DNA of 64,000 bases, from positions 62,001 to 126,000 of the forward strand of contig CP137320.1 of NCBI GenBank assembly GCA_033182465.1, read 5' to 3'. Below, piece after piece: positions 1 through 9,694 of the stretch. The notes under the pieces are model-generated. The model did not search any database. It worked only from the letters and a program-made list of their open reading frames with translations, and was not told the DNA's origin. The translations under genes were made by a program, and so were the position numbers. The number at the start of each line of letters is the position of its first letter. The first letter of the stretch is position 1. Source of the DNA: Sanghuangporus weigelae. Lineage: Eukaryota > Basidiomycota > Agaricomycetes > Hymenochaetales > Hymenochaetaceae.

Positions 1-1057
1 CTTTAGGAGGAATGAATCCATATTCTGGGAAATAAACATATCCTAGTCCGCCAACGCTAGTCCACTGATGCTCAACCTAGTAATAGTACGCTCACTAAGC
101 AACCTCATTACCCATGTATAATGTCATGTACAGGTAGTCCTTGGAAGACCCTCCTGGTTTTTTCATCGTCATCTGTGATTTCCTCAAAGACTTTGTGGCG
201 TACGTAAGTTGGCTGACAAAGGAAAGAGCCGTGTTTGTTAATGACGCGCCGAACGGTAGTTGTTCTCTCACCATTTTTCTACTTCAGATTCTAGTTGCTC
301 CACGCTCTCGCAAATTAGTACGCGGGTAGAAATCATGAGAAGCTCGCTGATTGAGAGTGGTCTCTGGTAGCTTCTACCAGACAACTCGAGTCGTTGATCC
401 TTCTGAGACGCCGCCCCTTAAATGCAGCTGAGAGTAACGGGCACCCTAGTATCTAAAAATATTGTCGCAGCACCTCTTTTGGGCCGGCGTTTCGAGCTTC
501 ATGGCATGATTTCACTCGATCACTCGAGTCATATCTCAAATGGAAAGACACATCAAGGCTCCGCAACCGAGAATACGTCTGAACGAGTCGGGTAAAAGAA
601 CCGCTGGCACCAGTCAGAGACATTCGGTCCTTCTCCGACTCTCGAGTCGCACCATTCAATTGTTCCCTGTCTGACTGCAAGTTCGTGTAGTAGGCATCTG
701 ACCCGTTCACCAGTAACATTCGAGAATACGACGATGTGAAGGAACATGGTCACCCGGGCCCCTCCTTCGTACTTTCCTTGACACATAATGAAAGTTTGTG
801 GTGATATGATCATCCACTTGGTAACGCAAGTTTGCTCGTACCCGTGGGCAGTCCGAAAGGGCTGCAGCAAACTTGTGATGTCAAAGAATGCAAAGTAGAC
901 GAGGAGAGATATCTCGTTCTAACCAGTCACCCATCCCCGAAACATTTGCTGAGAGGTGGAAAGGACTCGGAATAAGATTGTTGCGCAGAATACGATGTCG
1001 GATAACATCGTGTTCTCAACCATCCGCTCAGAAAGCATAACAAGTTCGATGCGCAAA
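1..1057. other. intergenic, no recognisable gene
   Basis: No recognisable gene. Short open frames on both strands have no domain-like composition and no plausible splice extension. The palindrome CTCGAG, embedded in ACTCGAGTC-like context, occurs at 385-390, 523-528 and 641-646. The last 100 bases lead into the promoter of the aspartic protease. Confidence 0.5.
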
Positions 1058-1067
1058 CTATATATAG
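1058..1067 (+). promoter_or_regulatory. TATA box of the aspartic protease gene
   Basis: The string CTATATATAG lies about 100 bp upstream of the ATG at 1164. The spacing fits transcription starting near 1090 and a short leader, which supports the ATG at 1164 as first start codon rather than a missed upstream exon. This is by inspection only. Confidence 0.45.
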
Positions 1068-1163
1068 CAATGCAGCAATCTCCTCCGCCACCACATATCC
1101 CTTGAGATCACACAATGCATATAACACCATTCCGAGTCTCATTCATGCCAATCCTCCAATCGC

Positions 1164-2460
1164 ATGCGAGGCGTTGACGTTCCTTTCTCTACTCCCGCTC
1201 ATTCTGCTACCACTTTCAAAGCCAACGTAGGCATCGGCTCTCCGCCGACCTTCTACACGCTCATTGTCGACACAGGTTCAGCAAATACATGGGTCTCCGC
1301 GCGTGGGTCGCAGCATCCTTACAAGCCCACCGAGACGTCGAAGGAATCGAAGCGATCTGTGAGTATCAGATACGGAACAGGCAGTTTCAGAGGAAAACTG
1401 TGGTATGACTGTGTCAAGATTGGGTCGCTTTTTATTGAGAACCAGGGTATTGGAGTCGCAGAGGATGCTTTCGGGTTCGAGGACGGTGTGGATGGGATAT
1501 TAGGCTTGGGTCTCGCCGAACTGACTAAGGAGTTCCTCATAAGAGAGTCAGATGATGACGAACTGGAGGTGATCCCAACTATTATCGACAATCTGTTCGA
1601 GCAGGGAAAAATCCAGCAGAGAATGTTTTCGATCAGCTTTGACCGCATGTCAGCGACTCTGAGAAACAAGGATTACAAAGGGGAGTTCCACGGCGTCCTA
1701 ACCCTTGGAGGCACAGATCCTTCGCGATATACGGGCGAGATGATATACGTTCCCATCTCACAGGACAAGCCTTCAAGCAAACACTGGAGCTTCGAACAAA
1801 CGATCACATACGGATCCCAGAAAAAGGGAGGCATCGAGATTTTGAAGAACGGAATCGGCGTGATCGACTCGGGAAGCTCAGTTGTCCACCTCACGCCAGG
1901 GGCCTTCGACGCATATCGGCATGCTACCCACGCAGACTTCGATTGCATCTCCAAGCTTCTGTCGCTGCCTCCAAATGAGAAGATCAACCTGAAGAGCTTG
2001 TTTTTTGAGATCGGCGGAAGGAGCTTTGAGATTCCCCCTGAAGAACAGGTATGGCCACAGGAGCTGAATGACGTCGCTGGTGGTCCAGCGGAGGATTCGT
2101 ATCTGAGCTATATAGAGCTCAGGAGTGATAACGGAGTCGGTATCTCTCTCATCAACGGGTTCACTTGGCGTAAGTCGCTCTAGGCGTCGAAACGCCAGCC
2201 CTATTTGCTGATGCCTATTTTGACCAGTTCAACACTTTTACATCGTTCTCGATGTCGATAATAAGAGGATCGGCTTCGCGAGAGCAACTTTACCCTCTAC
2301 TCGTCTCGAACCGACACGATCTGGCGAGGACCAGTCGATGGACCGAATGACATCCATCCGGCAGACAATCAAAAGAAGGATTTCGTCCCTTTTTTCTTTA
2401 CTGCCCTGCATTCCCTGTCTTCGTATATCCGAACTCTCTTCGCATCCTGGCAGAAATTAA
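1164..2460 (+). CDS. A1-family aspartic protease (polyporopepsin-like), no signal peptide seen
   Basis: Pepsin-family (A1) endopeptidase that cleaves peptide bonds with two aspartates. The two exons are 1164-2169 and 2228-2460, with an intron from GTAAGT to CCAG, giving about 412 residues. The first catalytic motif is DTGS at D36, and the second is DSGS at D235. Between them lies the flap region with YGTGSFRG. Exon 2 restores the family C-terminus, FYIVLDVDNKRIGFA. After this comes a basic, Cys-containing tail of about 60 residues that is unusual for a secreted pepsin. Family members are normally made as preproenzymes, but here the reading frame starts almost at the mature N-terminus and an in-frame stop lies at 1122. 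The gene therefore either lacks its prepro region or has an unseen upstream exon. It converges on RPC19, whose stop is only about 110 bp away. Confidence 0.85.
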
Positions 2461-2568
2461 TGAAGTGATGAGATTCGATTGTCTGCAGAGCAATATGTAT
2501 ACAACAGCAATAACAAGAACACAGACGGCATAATAAAATAAACGAACCGTCGGAACCTCTTCCATTCC

Positions 2569-3202
2569 TCAGCTCTTCTCGTCCCATCTCTCGAACTTCC
2601 CAGCTCGTAAGTTCGCCCGGTACGCATCGTCAACACTCGCAAATAATGTATCCAGTCGATCCAAAGCTTGAATAAGCGCAGTGAGGGCTGATTTGCCATC
2701 TGAAGCAAGTACATGAGCCTCGATGGAGCACCAAATGTTGACAGGTCTTCGTACCGTACATCTGTATTCGGACTTGGATAGCATTCTCGGACGGATGAGG
2801 TGCACTGGTAAGCACAGTGGAGAGTCAGAAATGTGTGACTGTTGCGATGATAAAGGACGAGGTTCGGAGCAGAGGTGACGGATGGCAAGAAAAAAATTGT
2901 TCTACTCACCTATACCCACAGAACTCGACTTCCGGGCTATTGTACGAATGTCGAAACGCGCAACAAGGTGAATTGTTGTTGAGCTAAGAATGTAACGAAT
3001 TATGGAACACACTTTTTCATGAGCATCCAGCGGAGAGCATTGCCGATTGTATGGCTTTCGTCATTCATTCTAAAGGTCACGGCGGACAGGTCGGGAGCAG
3101 CACCTTTCAACTATAAAAATACACGGTCCATTTTGACGCCCAACATCGGAAGGAAAACTATTAGAGGCTTACAATTGTGATCTTCGGTATTGACTCAGCC
3201 AT
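2569..3202 (-). CDS. RPC19: RNA polymerase I/III subunit AC19 (RPAC2)
   Basis: Small alpha-like subunit shared by RNA polymerases I and III, which pairs with AC40 to nucleate enzyme assembly in the nucleus. Five exons read on the minus strand: 3202-3173, 3110-3013, 2936-2910, 2804-2755 and 2699-2569, all with GT-AG borders and agreeing phases. They give about 111 residues starting MAESIPKIT. The diagnostic part is FRMNDESHTIGNALRWML followed by KNPEVEFCGYSAPHPSENA and RIQMYDGKSA, the Rpb11/AC19 dimerisation fold. The C-terminal helix runs from ALTALIQALDRLDTLF to the end. The product is a little shorter at the N-terminus than many homologues. The last exon alone looks like an unrelated small frame, so the gene is easily missed. 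Its tail faces the aspartic protease. Confidence 0.9.
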
Positions 3203-5594
3203 TGTGCGTGCTATGCGATGCGAAGAGTACTAGTACTAACTACTAGTAAAGCAGAGCGCTTTTTTTTTATCTATTACGGCTTGTGTGAGACTCTTATACC
3301 ATATCTGGAGCTGCCTACACACGTGGAGCCTTTCGTCTGCCTAAAATTCTAAGTAAGTTGAATCATCATGGTCTACTCGAATCTTAACCTAATGTAGAGT
3401 CTTCTTCAGCGACCTTCGAGACTTCCTAAGCTGTGAGGTCTGTCCCATACCGTTTTTTGCAATCTTCTGTGCATTCCCGTCGTGGTATGGACGACACGCG
3501 TACGGTGTCAAAGTAAGCTCGCCCCCTTTGAAGCAACTCTCCGAACTTAGGTAAGTCATTAACCGTAAGTTTAATCTCCATCGCACATCTTGAAAGCTTA
3601 TAGGTGCATGACAGACTCAGATTATTCTGGTAGTATTCGGTGCACATTCCTATAAGGGCTACATCTATAGTTCCTGCGAATCTATCTCCTATGCACACAT
3701 ATATATATAGCGCCTAACGACCATTCCCTGAGCATTGCGGTATGTCCTATCGCAGCGCCTGAAGAAAACGTTGTCCTCAGGCGGAAACTGGTTAACTATG
3801 GCGTCCCGAGGGTCGGGAATACCATTTCCATCGCAAGTCGCTGGTCGATTTACGCAGGCTTTCCTGTCACTATACTAAGGTTTCCTGCAAGCTCTGGTGG
3901 CACCAATGGCATCCGGGATGTTTACATGAATACAGTAAGTCTAACCTTTCTGTTACGAATGGAGCTGAAGCTTTACTTACCCTTGATGTTGCCTTGCGTA
4001 TGAGCACATGTGCTCGCGTCTATTTTCGAGGAGGTCGCCAGTGCACGCAAATGTTCTCTTGAATTTGCACATATCGTCGGTGATCTAGTCCGAGTTCTCT
4101 TAAAGGTCGAGTGGTCTGCGCTCTCTTTTCCGTCTTTATGGGTCCTTTATATCTTCTCCTTTGTTCACATTGCTTCGAGGGCTCCTTGCCCATTGATCTC
4201 TGATATTGTTTGGCATTATTCCGATTTCGTTCGAATGCATTTTTCGCGTAGCTGGATACCCGAAGCGCTTCGCATACAAGGAGGCAATCATCCATATGAA
4301 GTTATGCACCATTGTAGTGCATCAATATGCGGACAAGTGCGAGCTTGAGACGAATGCTTTGACTCAAGGTGTGTTTTCCAGCCCGCGTAACCCGACTTCA
4401 TTTCACCAATGTAGCTATCCCAATGCACAACAATTGAGCAAAGTTTCGCGTTAGGCACGGAAAATGAATACTGAAAGAAGTATCTCTTCGCTTGGAAATT
4501 GTTCACTTCATTTCAGTATCTTTTGGATCATGGGCTAGAGAAGGATTGCACCTTCGCTCAGTCAAATTAAATTGCTCATTCCACGGCGCGTGATTAGATT
4601 TTAGAATGGCGATTTACTTTGCGAAATTGGCATGAATGATTAGGGTGATTGGCATCTGAAACATGCATCGAGGACTTCTTTGCAGAGATAGGAACTCACA
4701 AAATATACAATCTGAAACATGTTTGAGTTCATGCAAACCACTTCGTGAGTCCCTGGCTCAGTACCCGAACTCTTTTTGTAGACTTCCATCGTAGAAGATT
4801 ATTTAAAGCAATACATCAAACCAGATCCTCTTCGTTTCCTTACTTTCCGATCTCGCGGCTCAACTGATGTTTTGCCAAACCGCAAAGAGAGCTTGTCTTG
4901 GTTCTTTGAGGGAAAGAGTTTCCTAAAGGTGGTACACATAACTATCTACGAGTTGCAGAAGGGAGCAAGTTTGACCTTCAATTTTCAGCCAAGTGGGCTC
5001 GAGAGCGTAAGATTTGCACATCCTGTCCGAATGATTTCATGTGAGAGAAGGTCATGTCTTGCAACTGCAGATCAGGTCATTGCACCATCTGTTTTCTACC
5101 ATATGACATCTTCTTTCTGAAATCTAGCAAATATCACTCGGAGAATTTCATTAGAACATAAATGGTACTGGTAGCAATATTGAAGACCTCTCGCTTTGTT
5201 TGTCCTCGTTTTCCTTCCTTGACTCCAGGCACACTTCTCACGGAACCGCATGCTACGTGAACAACGCTATTCAAGCTGTTACGCATGGCATCTCAAAGGC
5301 GTTCTCTTTGGATGTTTCGTCTACCTGATTTTCGATGATGCATGCAAAGATACCGATAACACTAGTACTATGCCCTTCTGACCGAACACGATCTCGAGAT
5401 ATTTTCTATCTGCGCGGGATCATATTCTCGAGGAGCTTTGAGGCACATGCTCGTACCGATATCAATCTTCTTGACCGATGACACGTCCGCGCAGATCATT
5501 ACCTTCGTCCTCGGCTCTACATCAATGACAGTCCGGGGTATGTCACCAGATAGGAAGAGACCGTATGCCTTGCATGGATATCGGCGCGTCACTT
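3203..5594. other. intergenic region without a supported gene
   Basis: This 2.4-kb stretch contains only short frames on both strands. None could be extended through convincing introns or matched to a known family. Small structures seen: a palindromic cluster around ACTAGTACTAACTACTAGT near 3227-3247, a TATATATATAG string near 3700-3711, and an imperfect inverted repeat of about 35 bp between about 4298-4335 and 4415-4456. Its left end holds the RPC19 promoter and its right end the promoter of the lysozyme gene. A degenerate gene or old transposon remnant is possible but cannot be shown. Confidence 0.5.
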
Positions 5595-5595
5595 A

Positions 5596-5604
5596 GCTAT
5601 AAAA
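5596..5604 (+). promoter_or_regulatory. TATA box of the GH25 gene
   Basis: CTATAAAAG lies about 40 bp before the ATG at 5641, which favours that ATG over the upstream in-frame one at 5605. Starting at 5641 also places a clean signal peptide at the N-terminus. Confidence 0.5.
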
Positions 5605-5640
5605 GTGTTCCCGAACGGCGAGATGCTACACCTTCGCAAG

Positions 5641-6665
5641 ATGGCCCTGCTTTCTTTCTTGACCATTGCCACCTTCATATTCTCTGTACAAGCCCTGTTG
5701 GACGGTATTGACATCTCTGGTTATACTATCGGTGTTAATTTTGAGACTGTCGAAGCCAATGGTATCAAGTTCGTTTACATCAAAGCAACAGAGGGTACCA
5801 GTGAGTGCCGCTATTGAATGTATTGGAGCTTCAGCTCATCTGGAAGCCACTTATACTCGTTCAGCTTTCAAGAGCGACCTCTTCAGTTCCCAGTATACAG
5901 GAGCGACGAATGCTGGCCTGATCCGCGGTGCATATCACTTTGCACGTCCAGATGTCTCAAGTGGCGCTACACAGGCGAACTACTTCGCTTCCAATGGCGG
6001 TACGGAGGACCTTAATACTTCTCTCCTCTGTGAGAATCTATGCTGACCAATTCTAGGTGGATGGTCGTCAGATGGAATCACGCTTCCGGGCGTCCTGGAT
6101 ATTGAGAGTATGTACTCATATCGCCGAGAAAGATAAATAATTCCTTACTCTTTGCATAGACAACCCATATGGTGCTCAATGCTACGGACTCAGTCAGTCA
6201 CAAATGGTTTCATGGATACAAGATTTTTCCAATACGTACCAGTCTCGCACCGGACGGTGAGTGTGAGGCCATTTTCCTAAGTGGATGTTCATCTCACAAT
6301 TTCGCAGGTACCCCGGTAAGATTTAAGGTACATGAGCGTCCCCAGGTTGCTAAACGCATCTCCAATTTTAGTGATATATACCTCGACTAGCTGGTGGACA
6401 ACCTGCACCGGAAACAGCGCGGCGTTTGGGCAAAATAATCCGTTGTGGATCGCCCGTTGGGCATCTTCGGCTGGTACGCTCCCCTCCGGCTGGTCGTACG
6501 TTGAATCAATTACCGTTTGTATACAGCCATGTAGTCTCAGGCTGACATCGTTCCAGGTTCTGGACCCTCTGGCAGAACTCCGACAACGCGTCTCCAAATC
6601 CTGGTGATCATAATTACTTTAACGGTGATGAGACACAGTTGTCCAGGTTTGCGACGGGCTCTTAG
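5641..6665 (+). CDS. secreted GH25 muramidase (Chalaropsis-type lysozyme)
   Basis: Glycoside hydrolase family 25 enzyme that cleaves the MurNAc-GlcNAc bond of peptidoglycan, presumably secreted against or to feed on bacteria. Seven exons (5641-5800, 5847-5999, 6057-6107, 6160-6256, 6308-6315, 6372-6495, 6557-6665) join in phase to 233 residues. The signal peptide is [18 protein letters not shown]. The catalytic core follows: DGIDISGY with the first family Asp, [19 protein letters not shown], and the DxE pair in PGVLDIEN. The later blocks [20 protein letters not shown] and FWTLWQNSD are typical of GH25. The length matches the single-domain fungal members. Exon 5 is only 8 nt, yet it is required to make RYPVIYTS. 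No cell-wall-binding repeats are present. Confidence 0.92.
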
Positions 6666-6784
6666 AATGTACAGCTAGCGAAAGTGCGAGCTTCCAATCT
6701 GTATCATCCCTACCAATACTATCCCACTTTTTGAATTTACGTTACAGCTGAATTCTGAGTTCTTGATCATTTGGATCTTTTGTG

Positions 6785-7876
6785 CTTACAGCCGTTTGCA
6801 AAAGCAATGAGAATCACGTGATTTCACCACTTTTCTCGCCATGAGAGCCTCAAAACACAGATAAAATCATATCTCACCCAAATCTCAACGGTTTCACATC
6901 ATCTAAGTTGTTAAATTCATATTTCCGAAAGGGCTTTCGCTTAAAGAAAACTGTAGAGAAAATAGAGCGAAAAATGACCCTAAAATGGCGAAAATATCGG
7001 TTTTTGCCTCTTCCTTGCATGTGCAATTTTTTCTGTGATCCCTGCTGGTCCAGCACCTCCCCAAAGCTATCCAGAATGATAATATGATTATAAAATGAAT
7101 TTACAGACTGAGTTTGAGTTGAATTGTGTACCAGAATGTGCTGCTTTGAGGCATGCCTGAATCACTCAAAACTCATCATTTCCCCCTAGCCTCCCAGGCT
7201 CTAGGAAAAATTCTTACAGGCCAGATTCATGCATGTAAATTCATTTTGGATATAATAGACTAGGTTTGTGTACTAGCTAAGGCCTCAGCATCCACTGGTG
7301 AGCTGGGAAGATGCTGTCTAAAATGATGCATACAACCAGAATCACTTGTTCAGCCCAGCTCACCAGTGGATGCTGAGGCCTTAGCTAGTACACAAACCTA
7401 GTCTATTATATCCAAAATGAATTTACATGCATGAATCTGGCCTGTAAGAATTTTTCCTAGAGCCTGGGAGGCTAGGGGGAAATGATGAGTTTTGAGTGAT
7501 TCAGGCATGCCTCAAAGCAGCACATTCTGGTACACAATTCAACTCAAACTCAGTCTGTAAATTCATTTTATAATCATATTATCATTCTGGATAGCTTTGG
7601 GGAGGTGCTGGACCAGCAGGGATCACAGAAAAAATTGCACATGCAAGGAAGAGGCAAAAACCGATATTTTCGCCATTTTAGGGTCATTTTTCGCTCTATT
7701 TTCTCTACAGTTTTCTTTAAGCGAAAGCCCTTTCGGAAATATGAATTTAACAACTTAGATGATGTGAAACCGTTGAGATTTGGGTGAGATATGATTTTAT
7801 CTGTGTTTTGAGGCTCTCATGGCGAGAAAAGTGGTGAAATCACGTGATTCTCATTGCTTTTGCAAACGGCTGTAAG
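6785..7876. repeat. near-perfect 1,092-bp palindrome (foldback element)
   Basis: Arms 6785-7307 and 7354-7876 (523 bp each) are reverse complements of each other. By eye I find no mismatch across them. The loop is 46 bp (7308-7353). The midpoint sum is constant (14661) at both the outer and inner ends of the arms. Outer ends read CTTACAGCCG and CGGCTGTAAG. No clear target-site duplication was found, and there is no transposase. A 60-codon frame in each arm is only the mirrored sequence. The arms resemble, at much lower identity, the inverted repeat that follows at 7991-8560, so the two belong to one family. A transcript would fold into a 520-bp double-stranded hairpin. Confidence 0.93.
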
Positions 7877-7990
7877 TGAGGTCTACCTTGTCCTTCAGAA
7901 TGCTCGCGGACAATGAAAACGGCAAGAATGTAGATGTTTTGAGACCGAGCTAAAGGGCGGTGAGAGAACAGAAATAGAAATATAAAACTT

Positions 7991-8245
7991 TTACTGCCTT
8001 TTTCATATGTATTGTCACTCGCGACTTCTGTGATTTTTGTCACACAGAACATCTCAAAATATAAAATCCACCATATCTCATTCAATTCTTGACCGTTTTG
8101 CATGATATAAGTTGCTAAATTCATAGTTTCAAGATCCGTTTCAAACTCCAACAAGGATTAAGAGAAATGAGCGAAGAATGAGTGAGATATGTCGTAAAAG
8201 GCCGATTTTAGACACTTCCTTCATATGCAGTTTTTCCTGCCCTCA
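7991..8245 (+). repeat. left arm of a second foldback element
   Basis: This 255-bp arm, starting TTACTGCC and ending CCTGCCCTCA, is the reverse complement, at roughly 90% or better by eye, of a right arm now broken into 8480-8560 and 32722-32894. The 234-bp spacer 8246-8479 shares blocks with the inner arm of the palindrome at 6785-7876, for example AATTTACAGACTGA. The element is therefore a diverged relative of that palindrome. Confidence 0.85.
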
Positions 8246-8479
8246 TCCCTGCTTGTACAGTCCTACAAACAAGTCCAAAATGACATGATTATTTTATTCT
8301 AAATTTACAGACTGAATTTGAGCTCTATTCTGTGTTGTATCTGCTCATTTGATACATGTCTGAGCTGAGCTCAAACCTACCTTTTCTCAAGGGCCCCCAG
8401 ACCTCAAACAAATTTATTCTTAGGAAAGCTGATTTCTGAAATTCATGTGGTGCAGTCCAGGTTGTTTTAGCACCCAGTC
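8246..8479. repeat. spacer of the second foldback element
   Basis: No coding signal. Blocks such as AATTTACAGACTGAATTTGAG align with the arm of the neighbouring palindrome (near 7105-7130), which supports common ancestry of the two foldback elements. Confidence 0.6.
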
Positions 8480-8560
8480 TGAGGGCAGGAAAAACTGCAC
8501 ATGAAGGAAGTGTCTAAAATCGGTCTTTTATGACATATCTCACTCATTCTTTGCTCATTT
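8480..8560 (-). repeat. right foldback arm, inner part, cut by the copia element
   Basis: Reverse-complement partner of 8167-8245. The arm stops at CATTT (8556-8560), the target-site duplication of the copia element, and resumes after the second CATTT at 32717-32721. Confidence 0.85.
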
Positions 8561-8847
8561 TGTTGGAATCCAAATTGACGAAGTAGTCTTGATCTGGGAA
8601 TATTCTTGGCATGTGACCTAAAAAGTATTATCTTCATTTTACAGTCGTGATTCGGCTTAATCATTTCATGTTTCCACTTTGTCTCTGTTACTCCTTGTGA
8701 TGTATTTTATTCGTATTTGTGCCTCACGTTTGCATCATCAAAGAAATGTAGAAAGCCTATAAATATGTAGTTTATTCCCATGTATTTCTCTAGTTCTCGA
8801 ATCTAATAGCTGTGTGCTCGAATACTTCGTTTGCTCCCTTGCTCACA
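8561..8847 (+). repeat. copia 5' LTR
   Basis: 287-bp LTR with TG...CA ends, containing CTATAAATATG near 8758-8768 as likely TATA box. It is followed directly by GGTTATGAGCC, the position expected for the primer-binding site; the primer tRNA was not identified. Confidence 0.93.
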
Positions 8848-8918
8848 GGTTATGAGCCTTGACTTTCACTGCGCCTGAGATTTGCTCTGTCTAGTCAAGA
8901 AGAATTCAGATTTCAAAG

Positions 8919-9694
8919 ATGACTACCAATCAGTATGCATACGATTTGCTTACCAGCGCTGTACCGAAGCTCGAACCTTTGGGGGAAAATTGGGCCATCT
9001 TTTTGTATCGTTTCGAAGATGCTGTTCATGCTAAACGCATCTGGGGCCATTTTGATGGCACTTCTATTCGTCCTGGGCCTGCAGCAGCGACTGCACCTTC
9101 AGGAACACAACTAGAGCCTCAGCAATGGTCACCTATGGGGACTGGAAGCGCACTTGGCACAACGCAGCCCCCGGGCGCTTCATCCTTGACCCCAGTTGTG
9201 CCTCAAGCTCGTCGAGCAACAAGATCGCAAACCCAAACAGCAACAGCAGCAGCAACAGCCGCTCCAGCTACTCAGACGCAACCCCAAGTGGCTGGAACTG
9301 TACCCCCAGCCCAGATGCCCTTGTCACCATCGGCTCCATCGACTCCTGTGCCTCCTACTGCAGAAGAAAAGAAGGCTCAGCAAGATTGGGATAATAATGA
9401 AGCTTTATCTCAATACTTACTTTCTCAGAGGATTCCTGATTCGACCTTGATGCACGTTCGTTGATTCCCTACTGTTGCGCAATGATGGACCGCAATTGTC
9501 ATTGAGTATACAGACAAGTCCATGTATGCTCAAACGTCCCTAAAGGCCGAATTCCTCGAATCAAAGTGCCCTAAAGGATCAAATGTCAAAAATTTCCTGT
9601 CAGATCTTCGTTCAAAACGAGAGACACTCACTCAGTCTGGTGTAACTGTCTCAGATGATGATTTCTGCTCTACCATCATTTCTAGCTTGCCTGG
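8919..9694 (+). pseudogene. copia gag, N-terminal part, with nonsense codons
   Basis: Starts MTTNQYAYDLLTSAVPKLEP, a typical copia Gag N-terminus with a conserved Trp-containing region (NWAIFLYRFEDAVHAKRIW). It then carries a Gln/Thr/Pro/Ala-rich linker. Two TGA codons, at 9462-9464 and 9483-9485, interrupt a frame that otherwise continues as MYAQTSLKAEFLESKCPKGS to ISSLPG. Both TGA codons sit where CGA (Arg) fits, as expected for C-to-T change at CpG. The frame stops at 9694, where the chromovirus entered, and continues at 21990 in the same frame. Confidence 0.85.

Noticed and set aside
1319-1669. 116-codon frame antisense to the aspartic protease
   Set aside because: Mirror of a strongly conserved coding exon, with no features of its own.
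4298-4456. Imperfect inverted repeat of about 35 bp
   Set aside because: Roughly three quarters matching, without target duplication or other copies seen; too weak to call a transposon.
6874-7056. 60-codon frame repeated at 7605-7787
   Set aside because: Identical only because both lie in the palindrome arms; low-complexity translation without a family match.
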